Source of the DNA: Alphaproteobacteria bacterium
GTDB taxonomy: Bacteria > Pseudomonadota > Alphaproteobacteria > Rhodospirillales > WMHbin7
Direction: 5' to 3'
Assembly: GCA_015231795.1 (NCBI GenBank)
Contig: JADGAX010000002.1
Span: 1 to 64,000, forward strand
DNA length: 64,000 nt
The position numbers were made by a program, and so were the translations under genes. The notes beneath the pieces were generated by a model, which saw only the letters and a program-made list of their open reading frames with translations, did not search any database and was not told the DNA's origin. Shown piece after piece: positions 47,748-57,171 of the stretch (positions are counted from its first letter, which is position 1; every line of letters begins with the position of its first letter).

Positions 47748-50432
47748 ATGAGTGACAACGACTATCGTCCGTCTCCAGACGCCCTTCTCGCCGAAGTCAA
47801 GCGCGAGGGGCGCGGGCGTTTGAAGATATTTCTGGGCGCCGCCCCCGGCGTCGGCAAGACCTTCGCCATGTTGGAAACGGCGCATGAGCGCAAGCGCGAA
47901 GGCGTCGACGTGGTGGCGGGCGTGGTCGAAACCCACGGGCGGCGCGAAACCCTGGCCTTGCTGGAGGGGCTGGAAGTTCTGCCGCCCCGCGCCCTGGAAT
48001 ATCGCGGTCACGATTTCAAGGAAATGGATCTTGACGCCATCCTGGTCCGCAAGCCCAAGATCGTCCTGGTCGACGAATTGGCGCATACCAATGTTCCAGG
48101 CGCCCGGCATGTCAAGCGCTGGCAGGATGTCGAAGAAATCCTGACTGGCGGGATCGACGTCTACAGCACGCTCAACATTCAGCATCTCGATTCCTTGAAC
48201 GATGTCGTCGAGCGCATCTCGGGCGTCAAGGTGCGCGAAACCGTTCCTGATGCCGTTCTTAGCGGGGCCGACGAGATCGAACTGATCGACTTGCCGGCGG
48301 AAGATTTGATTAAGCGCCTGCACGAAGGCAAGGTTTATGTGCCCGAACAGGCCAGGCGCGCCGTGCATAATTTCTTCTCGCCCGGCAACCTGACGGCGCT
48401 GCGAGAAATGGCGCTGCGCCATGCCGCCGAACGAGTGGACCAGCAGATGGTCGATTACATGCGGGCGCACGCCATCGAAGGCCCCTGGCCCGCCCGCGAA
48501 CGCATTCTGGCCTGCATTGGCGAGCGGGTCGATGCCGATCGCCTGCTTAGGGTTGCCAAACGAACCGCCGAACGCCGAGGCGCTGCCTGGATGGCGGTGA
48601 CGGTGGAAACGACCCGCGCCTATGCCTTGTCGGAAGAAGAAAAGGACCGCATCGCCCAGGCCATGCGCTTGGCCGAGCAATTGGGCGGCGAGACGCTGGT
48701 TTTGCAAGGCGACGATGTGGTGGATGAAGTGCTGACACTGGCTCGCGAACGCAATGTCACGCAGATCGTCGTCGGCCGCCCGAAGCGCCGTTTCTGGCAA
48801 GGCAAGTCGGCCGCCGACCGTTTGATCGAGAAATGCGGCGACATCAATATTCTGGTCGTCGGGCATGAGGAAGAGGATAAGCCCTTCTGGCGTTTTTCGA
48901 TCAAGCCATTGCTGCCGTCCGACTGGCTGGGCATGGCGGCGGCGCTGCTCATGGTGGTCGGAGCGACCGGGATCGGCTATGTCATCCAGCGCTGGATGCC
49001 GGTAACAAATGTGTCGGTGGTCTACCTGGTCATCGTTCTTCTGGCCGCCATCCGCTTTGGCCTGAAACCAGCCATCCTCGTTTCCTTCGCAGGCTTCTTC
49101 GCCTTCAATTTCTTTTTCACCGAACCGCGCTTCACCTTGACCATCGCCGATCCGCAGAACATCCTGACCGTCTTGTTCTTCCTGTTCGCCGCCGTCATCG
49201 TTTCCAATCTGGCCAGCCGGTTGAGGGCGCAAGTCGACTCGTCTCGCAAAAGCGCCAAGCGCACGGCCAATCTGTACGAATTCGAACGCAAGGTGACGGC
49301 GGCGCTGACGCAAGAGGAAGTGTTGTGGGCGGTGGTGCATCATGTCGCCGCCATCATCCACGGCAAGTCGCTGATCCTGCTGCCGGGTGAAAATGGCCTA
49401 GCCATCGCCGCCGGATATCCGCCCGAAGACGCTTTGGACGACAAATCGGCGGGTGCTGCCGAATGGGCCTGGGTGCATGGCAAGCCGGCCGGACGCGGAA
49501 CAGCGACCCTTCCGGCGGCGCTTTGGCTGTTCCTGCCCATGCAGACCGCCAGATCGCCCATCGGCGTGCTGGGCGTGCAGATGGCCGAAAGCGCCGATCT
49601 GCCCTCGCCAGAACAGATGCGTCTGCTGGAGACTCTGACCGGCCAAGCGGCGGTGGCCATCGAGCGCACCACTTTAGTCGCCGATATCGAAGCGGCCAAG
49701 GTCTCCACCGAGCGCGAGCGGTTGCGCTCCGCCCTGCTGTCCTCGCTCTCGCACGATCTGCGCACGCCGCTGGTGTCGATCATGGGATCGGCAAGCAGCA
49801 TGATCAGCTATGGCAAGTCGCTCGACGACGCGTCGCGCCACGAACTGGCGCAGACCATTCTGGACGAGGCCGAGCGGCTGAACAGGTTCGTTCAGAATTT
49901 GCTCGACATGACCAAGCTGGGCAGCGGCGGTCTTAAGCCCAGAACCGACTGGGCCGAATTGGCCGACATCGTGGGAGCGGCGGTCGAACGCGCCAAGCCG
50001 ATGGCGCGCAACCACAGCATTAAAATCGAGATTGATCCCGACATGCCTCTGTTGTGCATCGACGCCGTTCTGATGGAGCAGGTCTTCTTCAACCTTCTGG
50101 ACAACGCCTGCAAATACGCCCCGGCCAAGACGCCGATCAAGATCTGGGCGCATCAGACGGCCGAGCATATCGCCATCGAGGTCACCGATCAGGGTCCCGG
50201 CATTCCGGAAGAAGACCGCGAGAAGGTGTTCGACATGTTCTATCGCGTGCAGGCCGCCGACAACCAGATGGCGGGCACCGGCCTGGGGCTGGCCATCTGC
50301 CGCGGCATCGTCGAGGCGCATGGCGGCTCCATCAGGGTCGAGCCAGGCCTGTTCGGCACCGGCGCCTCAATTGTCATCCATTTGCCGCTGCCGCCCGAGG
50401 TGGACCTGCCTCCCAGTCAGGAGGGGCGCTAG
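47748..50432 (+). CDS. kdpD: Osmosensitive K+ channel histidine kinase KdpD
   Basis: Turgor/K+ sensor kinase, 894 residues. N-terminal KdpD domain with Walker A GAAPGVGKTFAML and DELAHTN, a universal-stress (USP) domain to about 380, four membrane helices (about 390-500), a GAF-like domain, HisKA (LSHDLRTPLVSIMGSAS) and HATPase (DQGPGIPEED, GTGLGLAICRG). Phosphorylates KdpE when K+ is scarce. Full length. Confidence 0.97.
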   Translation: MSDNDYRPSPDALLAEVKREGRGRLKIFLGAAPGVGKTFAMLETAHERKREGVDVVAGVVETHGRRETLALLEGLEVLPPRALEYRGHDFKEMDLDAILVRKPKIVLVDELAHTNVPGARHVKRWQDVEEILTGGIDVYSTLNIQHLDSLNDVVERISGVKVRETVPDAVLSGADEIELIDLPAEDLIKRLHEGKVYVPEQARRAVHNFFSPGNLTALREMALRHAAERVDQQMVDYMRAHAIEGPWPARERILACIGERVDADRLLRVAKRTAERRGAAWMAVTVETTRAYALSEEEKDRIAQAMRLAEQLGGETLVLQGDDVVDEVLTLARERNVTQIVVGRPKRRFWQGKSAADRLIEKCGDINILVVGHEEEDKPFWRFSIKPLLPSDWLGMAAALLMVVGATGIGYVIQRWMPVTNVSVVYLVIVLLAAIRFGLKPAILVSFAGFFAFNFFFTEPRFTLTIADPQNILTVLFFLFAAVIVSNLASRLRAQVDSSRKSAKRTANLYEFERKVTAALTQEEVLWAVVHHVAAIIHGKSLILLPGENGLAIAAGYPPEDALDDKSAGAAEWAWVHGKPAGRGTATLPAALWLFLPMQTARSPIGVLGVQMAESADLPSPEQMRLLETLTGQAAVAIERTTLVADIEAAKVSTERERLRSALLSSLSHDLRTPLVSIMGSASSMISYGKSLDDASRHELAQTILDEAERLNRFVQNLLDMTKLGSGGLKPRTDWAELADIVGAAVERAKPMARNHSIKIEIDPDMPLLCIDAVLMEQVFFNLLDNACKYAPAKTPIKIWAHQTAEHIAIEVTDQGPGIPEEDREKVFDMFYRVQAADNQMAGTGLGLAICRGIVEAHGGSIRVEPGLFGTGASIVIHLPLPPEVDLPPSQEGR

Positions 50433-50435
50433 GAC

Positions 50436-51122
50436 ATGGACGCCAAGATTCTTGTCATCGACGACGAGGCTCAAATTCGCAAGTTCCTGCGCATCTCGAT
50501 GGGAGCCGCAGGCTATGAAGTGCTCGAGGCCGAAACCGGAGCCAAGGGAATTGATACAGCGTTGGCCGCCCAGCCGGATCTGATCGTGCTTGATCTTGGC
50601 TTGCCCGATATGGACGGCCAGGACGTCATCACCACCATTCGCCAATCGCACAGCATGCCGCTGATCGTGCTGTCGGTGCGCGCCGGAGAAGCCGACAAGG
50701 TCGAGGCACTCGATCGCGGCGCCAACGACTATGTGGTCAAGCCTTTCGGCGTTGCCGAGCTGATGGCCCGCATCCGCGCCCTCTTGCGCCCCAAGCAAAC
50801 CGCCAAGGATGGCGGCGAGGTGATCGCCTGCGGCCCGTTGCGCATTGATCTGACCCGGCACATCTTATCCAACGGCGAGACCGAGATTCACCTGTCGAAG
50901 CGGGAATGGGCTCTGCTGGCCTTTCTGGCTCGCCATCCCGACCATGTGCTGACCCATAGGCTGATCTTGAAGGAAGTCTGGGGACCGGCCCATGTCGAAG
51001 ACACGGCCTATCTTCGCGTCTATGTAAACCAATTGCGCCAAAAGCTGGAAGACGATCCGGCCAACCCCAAGCGGCTGGTTACCGACCCTGGCGTCGGTTA
51101 CCGGCTGAAATGCGGGGAGTAG
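50436..51122 (+). CDS. kdpE: Response regulator KdpE
   Basis: OmpR/PhoB-type activator of the kdp operon, 228 residues: receiver domain with phosphoacceptor Asp in DLIVLDLGLPDMDG and a C-terminal winged helix (LSKREWALLAFLARHPDHVLTH, RVYVNQLRQKLEDDP). Three bases after kdpD. Last gene of the operon. Confidence 0.96.
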   Translation: MDAKILVIDDEAQIRKFLRISMGAAGYEVLEAETGAKGIDTALAAQPDLIVLDLGLPDMDGQDVITTIRQSHSMPLIVLSVRAGEADKVEALDRGANDYVVKPFGVAELMARIRALLRPKQTAKDGGEVIACGPLRIDLTRHILSNGETEIHLSKREWALLAFLARHPDHVLTHRLILKEVWGPAHVEDTAYLRVYVNQLRQKLEDDPANPKRLVTDPGVGYRLKCGE

Positions 51123-51204
51123 AAAACCTCAACCGCCAGTGCCCTTTGTCTGGTCAATGCTGTCGGTGAGCCGTCAAATTCGATGGCAGACTGGGACAGC
51201 CCTC

Positions 51205-51301
51205 TTTTCCAAAAGGGGAAATGGCGCGCCGCTCAGGATGAAGATGCGAACACTTATGTGATTGTGATAGCGGCATCTTACTGATTTCCTTATTTCAAGC
51301 G
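51205..51301 (+). repeat. Island-border repeat, copy 1 (decayed gene end)
   Basis: Shares a core of about 57 bp with copies at 62671 and 63618, including GGAAATGGCGCGCC, and resembles the 63618 copy to the shared TTCAAGCG. Compared with the other copies it lacks one base in the A/G run (near 51210-51220), which breaks the reading frame seen there. It lies between kdpE and the biosynthetic cluster. Confidence 0.8.
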
Positions 51302-51305
51302 CCCA

Positions 51306-51334
51306 TTGACAACTCTGTGGATTTACATTATTTG
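51306..51334 (+). promoter_or_regulatory. Promoter of the biosynthetic operon
   Basis: A perfect TTGACA (51306-51311) with TATTTG 17 bp downstream. The regulator palindrome directly follows, so repressor binding would cover the transcription start. Confidence 0.6.
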
Positions 51335-51336
51335 TG

Positions 51337-51350
51337 AGTGAACGTTCACT
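51337..51350. promoter_or_regulatory. Probable TetR operator, perfect palindrome
   Basis: AGTGAACGTTCACT is a perfect 14-bp palindrome of the TGAACGTTCA type bound by many TetR proteins. It sits 17 bp before the TetR start and just after the -10 region, implying autorepression of the whole operon. Confidence 0.75.
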
Positions 51351-51367
51351 TGCATTGCGCGGACAGA

Positions 51368-51934
51368 ATGAGAGACGGCAAGGCAACGCGTCAGAGACTC
51401 CACCGGGAAGCCCTTAGGCTATTTGCCGAGAAGGGTGTCGCGGAGACCACCGTCCGCGAATTGGCTCAGGCCGCTTGTATCGCCGAGGGGACGCTCTACC
51501 GCCATTACGAATCAAAGGACGCGCTCGTTTGGGACCTGTTCTCGACGAATTACAAGGCGTTTGCTCAGCGGTTGACGGACGGCCAGAAGTGCCATGCCAG
51601 CTTTCCAGCTAAGATGACGGCTGTCGTATCAATATTCTGCCGGTTCTTCGACGAGCAGCCCCTGCTGTTCCGTTTCTTGATGTTGGCTCAACATCAGGCC
51701 CTGCCGCTGATCGAGAATGACGAAGGCAATCCAGTGGAGGTTGTCCAGAAAATGCTTGCCGACGCGATGGAACTGGGCGAAATCGCTGCGCGGCCGCCGG
51801 GGCTTGCAGCGACCTTGGTTCTTGGGCTTGTTCTGCAGCCCGCAGTGGGGGTGGTCTACGGAAGGGTCAAGCCTCCCCTCTCTCAATATGAAGACACCAT
51901 TACCCAAGCCTGCCTAAGCGTTCTTAAGGACTAG
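51368..51934 (+). CDS. TetR/AcrR-family regulator of the biosynthetic cluster
   Basis: A 188-residue TetR protein with the helix-turn-helix at about 8-52 (REALRLFAEKGVAETTVREL, AEGTLYRHYESKDALV). The start at 51368 is preferred to a GTG at 51338 that lies within the operator. It is followed by the ketosynthase gene with no gap, so it is the first gene of the operon and probably represses it in response to a pathway intermediate or related acyl compound. Confidence 0.9.
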   Translation: MRDGKATRQRLHREALRLFAEKGVAETTVRELAQAACIAEGTLYRHYESKDALVWDLFSTNYKAFAQRLTDGQKCHASFPAKMTAVVSIFCRFFDEQPLLFRFLMLAQHQALPLIENDEGNPVEVVQKMLADAMELGEIAARPPGLAATLVLGLVLQPAVGVVYGRVKPPLSQYEDTITQACLSVLKD

Positions 51935-52951
51935 ATGATGGCAATTGGTTCTCCCTCTTCTCCACTTGGCATTCGCATTGTCGCGACGGCAGCCTACCTG
52001 CCCGGTGCGCCCGTATCCTCGGAAGACGTCGATCGATGGGCAAAACTAAAACAAGGCACCTGCGAAAAGCGTCTGGGCATTCGATCCCGGCATTTCGCAG
52101 GCGACATGCTGACCAGCGAAATGGCCGTTCAGGCGGCAAGGAAGGCTTTGGCCGCCGCCAATTGGGTGGCGGATGATCTGGATCTGATCGTCTCCGCCAG
52201 CGCCGTCATGGAACAATGGATTCCCACCCAGGGCATTCTGATCCAGCGCCAGTTGGGATTGGCCGACAAGGGAACGCCCGTCCTCGACGTGAACGCCACC
52301 TGTCTTAGCTTTTTATCGGCACTCGACGTCATATCTTATCCCCTATCCATGGGGCGTTACCGGCGGGTGCTTGTTGTCTCAAGCGAAAAACCGTCGCAGG
52401 CCCTTGATTGGGAAAAGCTAGAAGTCTGCGGGAATTTTGGCGATGGCGCCGCTGCCGTTCTTCTCGAGCAAGACACAAGCGGCGAGTCGCAGATTCTTTC
52501 GGCGTTGTTTGAAGCATGGTCGGAAGGGGCCCGCACCTGCGAGTTGCGGGCTGGCGGCACTTTGATTGATGTGCGTCGTGACTTTGAAGCTGTGCGCAAA
52601 GGGGCCGTTTTTCAAATGGACGGCATTGGCGCCTACAAGCTAGCCGCCAAACATTTCCCGAAATTCATCAGGAAACTCATGGCCACCGCCAACATCACCC
52701 TGGCGGATGTCTCGGCAATCGTCCCACATCAGGCAAGCGCCACAGCTCTCGATCACCTGCGCCGCCTGTCCCGGGTGCCCAAAGACAAAATCGTCGACAT
52801 CTACGCCGAGGTGGGAAATCAAGTCTCGGCCTCCATGCCCGTTGCCTTGCACCACGCCATCGAACAAGGACGTTTGAAACGCGGCGACATCGCCCTTCTG
52901 GTCGGTACCGCGGCCGGCATTACGCTGGGCGGCATGGCGCTGAGGTATTGA
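51935..52951 (+). CDS. Beta-ketoacyl synthase III-like (FabH/OleA-type) enzyme
   Basis: A 338-residue thiolase-fold condensing enzyme. The catalytic Cys123 (VNATCLSFLSAL), His265 (VPHQAS) and Asn295 (EVGNQVSAS) are present; the His-x-Gly-Asn-Thr-Ser of housekeeping FabH is altered to GluValGlyAsnGlnVal, so this is a specialised enzyme. It could join two acyl groups or extend an acyl starter. AAGGA lies 7 bp ahead; start Met1 or Met2. Coupled to the SDR gene by a TGATG overlap. Confidence 0.9.
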   Translation: MMAIGSPSSPLGIRIVATAAYLPGAPVSSEDVDRWAKLKQGTCEKRLGIRSRHFAGDMLTSEMAVQAARKALAAANWVADDLDLIVSASAVMEQWIPTQGILIQRQLGLADKGTPVLDVNATCLSFLSALDVISYPLSMGRYRRVLVVSSEKPSQALDWEKLEVCGNFGDGAAAVLLEQDTSGESQILSALFEAWSEGARTCELRAGGTLIDVRRDFEAVRKGAVFQMDGIGAYKLAAKHFPKFIRKLMATANITLADVSAIVPHQASATALDHLRRLSRVPKDKIVDIYAEVGNQVSASMPVALHHAIEQGRLKRGDIALLVGTAAGITLGGMALRY

Positions 52952-53943
52952 TGAAAGCCTTTGTTACCGGAGCGACGGGCTGTTTGGGCCGCAACCTTTG
53001 CCAAAGATTGTCGGCGGAGGGGAGCCTAGTTACGGGGGTTGGGCGAAACCGGCAAGTTGGCGCGGCTATGGAGCGGATGGGCGTTCGCTTTCATCCTATT
53101 GACATCGAGCAAGCCGATCGGATGGCGGAAGCCATGCAAGGGCACGAGACTGTCTTTCACTGCGCGGCCCTTTCATCGCAGTGGGGGGCGGCGCATTTAT
53201 TCGAAACCGCCAATGTGTTGGGTACGGCGAATGTCCTTGCGGCGGCCAGACGGGCAAACGTGCGGCGCGTGATTTTCGTCTCCAGCAGTTCGGTCTATTT
53301 CGACTTCACCCCCAGACGGAACATACAAGAAGGCGATCCGCTTCCCGCTGTTCCAGTCAACGCCTATGCCGCCAGCAAACGCAGGGGTGAGGATTTGGTC
53401 ATGAAGGCTGCGGCCAATGGCCTTGACACGGTCATCCTGCGCCCGCGCGGGATTTTCGGGCCTTGGGACAGTGCCCTGGCTCCGCGCCTGGCAAGAGTTG
53501 CCAGACGGGGAATTGTGCCCCTGCCCGAGGGCGGGAAGGCCATGGTTGACGTGACTTGCGTTGCTAATGTTGTCGATGCCCTTCTGTGCGCCGCGACCGC
53601 TAAGGGAGTATCCGGACGCATCTACAACATCAGCAACGGTTCCCCGGTGTCTGTCAGGCACCTGTTGAAATCGGCGCTGGAGGCTATGGGGGTACGGGCA
53701 TGCTTGTACCCCGTTCCCCGCAAGGCAGCTCTTTCTGCCGCACGACTGGCCGAGGGAATTTCCCGCCTCACGGGCGGATGGGAACCCTCCGTCACGGCCT
53801 ATTCCCTGGGCCTGCTGGGCTGCGACCAGACACTGGATATCACCGCGGCAAAAAGGGATCTGGCGTGGACGCCACGGCAAAGCCTGGAGGATGGGCTGGC
53901 CGCGTTTGGCCAATGGTGGAATGAGCAATATGGCCAGAATTGA
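52951..53943 (+). CDS. NAD(P)-dependent epimerase/reductase of the extended SDR family (OleD-like)
   Basis: A 330-residue SDR. The nucleotide motif TGATGCLG (Gly7, Gly10, Gly13), Ser112-114 and Tyr139-x3-Lys143 (YAASK) are intact. It resembles 3-beta-hydroxysteroid dehydrogenase/OleD-type reductases, which reduce the beta-keto acid made by an OleA-type synthase. Overlap by one base with the ketosynthase gene supports that pairing; the actual substrate is inferred. Confidence 0.88.
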   Translation: MKAFVTGATGCLGRNLCQRLSAEGSLVTGVGRNRQVGAAMERMGVRFHPIDIEQADRMAEAMQGHETVFHCAALSSQWGAAHLFETANVLGTANVLAAARRANVRRVIFVSSSSVYFDFTPRRNIQEGDPLPAVPVNAYAASKRRGEDLVMKAAANGLDTVILRPRGIFGPWDSALAPRLARVARRGIVPLPEGGKAMVDVTCVANVVDALLCAATAKGVSGRIYNISNGSPVSVRHLLKSALEAMGVRACLYPVPRKAALSAARLAEGISRLTGGWEPSVTAYSLGLLGCDQTLDITAAKRDLAWTPRQSLEDGLAAFGQWWNEQYGQN

Positions 53944-54727
53944 CATATTGAAGGCTGGCCATTGCGCTAACTTGGAAGTCGCGGCTAGGCGGTGCGACGG
54001 CTGGCGCGTTACCCGCTTTCCTGCCAGCTTCGGACTGATCCGCCCAGCACAGGGTGGCACGATCCTGTTCGATACCGGCTATTCGCGTCATGTCGCGCGC
54101 GCTATGGAGCGTTTTCCCTTCTTTCTTTACGCAAGCCTACTGCCGATCACCGTGGGGGCGGACGCTGTCGTCACGCTTGAAGGCATGGACATTTGTCCAA
54201 ACGACGTGGAAACCATTATCATTTCGCACTTCCACCCCGACCATATTGGAGGCTTGCGCGATTTCCCAAAGGCCCGCTTCATCTGCTCGAAAATGGCCTG
54301 GGAGTGGGTAAAGGGGAAATCCGGCATTGCCGCTCTTCGGCGAGGTTTTCTTCCTGACCTAGTGCCCGATGATTTCGAATTCCGCACGACATTCGTGGAA
54401 ACCCTGGAGGCAGGCGAGGACTCACTATTTCCGAACGTTCGCCTTCTACGGGCCGGGGGCGAGGATCTGCGCCTGATTTCCTTTCCTGGTCATGTGCCGG
54501 GGCAGCTGGGACTGGAAGTCGCAAATGAAACTGGGCAACGCATCTTGTTCGCCGCCGACGCCGTTTGGCGGCACAAGAGCCTGTTTGACGGCATACTTCC
54601 CCATCCGCTGGCCATGCGGGTTCATCATGACCGTAAGGCTTACGTTGAAAACTTGTACCGGCTGCGCGCTTGGGCCGAAACGACCAGAGACGGCGTTATC
54701 GTGCCCACGCACGATCCAAGGATATAG
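53921..54727 (+). CDS. Metallo-beta-lactamase-fold hydrolase
   Basis: A 268-residue MBL-fold enzyme with the metal motif His103-x-His105-x-Asp107-His108 (SHFHPDHIGG) and later His in SFPGHVPG and the Asp in FAADAVW. Such enzymes cleave lactones, thioesters or acyl-homoserine lactones. It starts inside the SDR gene (23-bp overlap, GGTGGA ribosome site). In this pathway it may act as a thioesterase or lactonase. Confidence 0.88.
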   Translation: MSNMARIDILKAGHCANLEVAARRCDGWRVTRFPASFGLIRPAQGGTILFDTGYSRHVARAMERFPFFLYASLLPITVGADAVVTLEGMDICPNDVETIIISHFHPDHIGGLRDFPKARFICSKMAWEWVKGKSGIAALRRGFLPDLVPDDFEFRTTFVETLEAGEDSLFPNVRLLRAGGEDLRLISFPGHVPGQLGLEVANETGQRILFAADAVWRHKSLFDGILPHPLAMRVHHDRKAYVENLYRLRAWAETTRDGVIVPTHDPRI

Positions 54728-54730
54728 TCC

Positions 54731-56017
54731 ATGGATTTTAGCCCGGCCATTCTTGGACACTTCCTGACGGCACGACTGCTCCGGTCATTCAGGGATCGTC
54801 ACAGTCTGGAGGTATGGCAGGAGCAAAAAATGCGGGCGTTCCGCCAGAAGGTACTTGCGCGCCTGCCGCTTTACCGCAACTTGGCCAACGCACCGTTGGA
54901 TGCATTCCCGATCGCCGACAAGAAGTTCGTCCAGGACAATTTTCAGAACCTAAACGTTCTTGGCCTTTCCTTCGACGAAGCCTTGCGCCAAGCCAAGCAA
55001 GGGGTCTCCCCCAGGGGCTACATGATCGGCATGTCGTCGGGAACCAGCGGCAACCGGGGTGTCTTCCTGGTCAACGAGTGCGAGCGGAAACTCTGGGCAG
55101 GCATCATGCTGGCCAAGGCTCTACCGCCCGGAGGATTGCTGAAGCGCCACCGGGCAGCTCTGATGCTGGCCGCCAACAGCAAACTGTATAAGGCGACGCA
55201 AAAGAGCGGGCGCTTGGCCTTTCGCTTCTTCGACTTATCGCAAGGTCTGGCCTGCCATCGTGAGGCCCTAGAAGCATATCAACCGACATTGCTGATTGCC
55301 CCTGCGCATGTTTTGGGCCTGATGGCCTGTCAGAAATGGAGCATTCATCCCGAACGCGCCTTTTCGGCAGCCGAAGTCCTCGATAAAAGTGAGGAAGAAG
55401 CCATCGGCAATACCTGGGGAAGGCCGGTGCATCAAATCTATCAATGCACGGAAGGTTTCCTGGGTATCACTTGCCGCCTTGGAACGATGCACTTGAACGA
55501 GGATTATGTGCTGATCGAGAAGCAATGGATCGATAAAGAGCGTCGTGCCTTCACCCCCTTGATTACCGATTTCACGCGCCGCAGCCAGGCAATGGTCCGC
55601 TACCGGATGAACGACATCCTGATCGCCAGCCCCACGCCGTGCCCCTGCGGTTCGCCCTTGCAGGCGATCGCCAGGATCGAAGGAAGACGCGACGACATCC
55701 TGGCTTTTCCAACGCAAGGAGGAGGGATGGCTTTGCTGTTTCCCGACGATGTGCGCGCCACCTTGCTGGATGCCGCGCCAGCCGCCAGCGACTTTCGCGT
55801 CCAGCAACATTCGCGCAAACTCCTTACTTTTGCCTTGGAAGGCCAAGTCCCGGATGAGCAGGCAAGAAATGCCGCCAACAAGTTGTCCGAGGCAATCAGG
55901 CGGATTGGCGCCGAGCCAGGCCAAATTCAAGCAGTTCCCTTCATTCCGATTGAGAACCACGCCGTCAAGTTGCGCAGAATTGTGCGTGAGTTTTCATTTA
56001 GGGAAGAAGCGCAATGA
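54731..56017 (+). CDS. CoF/PaaK-type adenylate-forming enzyme
   Basis: A 428-residue member of the F390 synthetase-related branch of adenylating enzymes. The phosphate-binding loop is MSSGTSGNRG (101-110), with YQCTEGF near 240 and a zinc-like CPCGSP motif near 305 followed by GRRDDILAFP. It activates a carboxylate as acyl-adenylate; whether CoA, a carrier protein or an amine accepts the acyl group is unknown. Three bases after the MBL gene; overlaps the ATP-grasp gene by 4 bp. Confidence 0.85.
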   Translation: MDFSPAILGHFLTARLLRSFRDRHSLEVWQEQKMRAFRQKVLARLPLYRNLANAPLDAFPIADKKFVQDNFQNLNVLGLSFDEALRQAKQGVSPRGYMIGMSSGTSGNRGVFLVNECERKLWAGIMLAKALPPGGLLKRHRAALMLAANSKLYKATQKSGRLAFRFFDLSQGLACHREALEAYQPTLLIAPAHVLGLMACQKWSIHPERAFSAAEVLDKSEEEAIGNTWGRPVHQIYQCTEGFLGITCRLGTMHLNEDYVLIEKQWIDKERRAFTPLITDFTRRSQAMVRYRMNDILIASPTPCPCGSPLQAIARIEGRRDDILAFPTQGGGMALLFPDDVRATLLDAAPAASDFRVQQHSRKLLTFALEGQVPDEQARNAANKLSEAIRRIGAEPGQIQAVPFIPIENHAVKLRRIVREFSFREEAQ

Positions 56018-57171
56018 GCGCGCGAACGGTCATCATCACCGGAACCAGGGCGCCAGCGGCCCTTGATCTGGCGCGCCTGTTCGCGGCTGCCGGCTGGCGC
56101 GTCGTTGGGGCCGACCGCCTTCGCTGGCCGATCAGCCGCCTGTCCAAGGCCTTTGACCGCCATCACAGGCTGCCTTGGGCAAGAGACGACCATCGCGCCT
56201 TCGTGGATCGGCTGGCAGAGCTGATCCGTTTTGAAAAGGCGGACCTGCTTCTGCCAACCTGCGAGGAGGCCTTTTTCATCGCAAGGCACAAGGATCGTCT
56301 TGAAAAATTTTGTGCCGTCGCCTGCCATGATTTCAAGACCATGGCTCGCCTGCATGACAAGGCACGCCTGCCCGAGGTCGCGGGCGGTTTGGGCGTCAAT
56401 GTTCCCGAAACTTACCGGGCAGAAAACCGCCAGGAGTTGGAAGCCGCCCTTGAACGGCTGGGCGGCGATGTGGTGCTAAAGCCCTCCTATTCGCGTTTTG
56501 CCAGCCGCGCTCTGATCCGCCCCGATAGTCACGCCCTATCGCAGGTCCAACCCAGCACCGTGGTCCCCTGGGCCTGCCAACGCTTCGTGGCGGGCGAGGA
56601 GTTTTGCACCTATGGCGTTGCCAACCAAGGGCGGATGACCGCCTTTGCCGCCTACCGTCCGGCGCACAGAGTCGGCAAGGGATCAGGCATTTTGTTCGAA
56701 CCTGTCAACCTGCCCGAAGCGGAAGCCTTCTCGGCACGCTTCGCCGAGCGTCATGCCTTGAACGGGCAGTTCGCCTTCGACATAATCCGAGCGCATGATG
56801 GGCGCTGGCATGTCATCGAATGCAATCCGCGCGCGACCAGCGGCGTTCATCTGTTCAGGCCGCAAGACGGTTTGCCCGACGCCTTTCTGGGCAACCGAGA
56901 GGCGCGCCCTTCCGGTGGGCCGCCTCCCATGGTGGGGCTGGCCATGCTGCTGATCGGTTTGCCGCGCGCGCTTGCGGCAGGACGCATGATCTCTGCGATT
57001 GGTGATTGGCGCCGCGCTCAGGATGTCGTGGGCCGTCCGGGAGATTTGGGGCCTGTCTTGACCCAATGGTTGGCTCTGGCCGAGGGATTGGCCCTGGCGG
57101 CACGTTATCGCTGCTCGCCCCTGGCCGCCACGACCGTCGACACCGAATGGAACGGCGAAGTGCTGGACTAA
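56014..57171 (+). CDS. ATP-grasp ligase
   Basis: A 385-residue ATP-grasp protein: N-terminal Rossmann-like domain (VIITGTRAPAALDLARLF), ATP-binding lobe with VVLKPSYSRFASR, and the metal motif HVIECNPRATSG near residue 270. Such enzymes join a carboxylate, as acyl phosphate, to an amine or thiol. It overlaps the adenylating gene by ATGA and is the last gene of the plus-strand operon. Its stop overlaps that of the convergent Rieske gene. Confidence 0.87.
   Translation: MSARTVIITGTRAPAALDLARLFAAAGWRVVGADRLRWPISRLSKAFDRHHRLPWARDDHRAFVDRLAELIRFEKADLLLPTCEEAFFIARHKDRLEKFCAVACHDFKTMARLHDKARLPEVAGGLGVNVPETYRAENRQELEAALERLGGDVVLKPSYSRFASRALIRPDSHALSQVQPSTVVPWACQRFVAGEEFCTYGVANQGRMTAFAAYRPAHRVGKGSGILFEPVNLPEAEAFSARFAERHALNGQFAFDIIRAHDGRWHVIECNPRATSGVHLFRPQDGLPDAFLGNREARPSGGPPPMVGLAMLLIGLPRALAAGRMISAIGDWRRAQDVVGRPGDLGPVLTQWLALAEGLALAARYRCSPLAATTVDTEWNGEVLD

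Noticed and set aside
44816-49361. Long minus-strand frames (713 and 626 codons) across kdpB and kdpD
   Set aside because: Shadows of well-conserved plus-strand genes; composition (His, Gln, Gly rich) is that of antisense GC-rich DNA.
51174-51386. 70-codon minus-strand frame over repeat copy 1 and the TetR operator
   Set aside because: Runs through repeat, promoter and operator; no family and no ribosome site.
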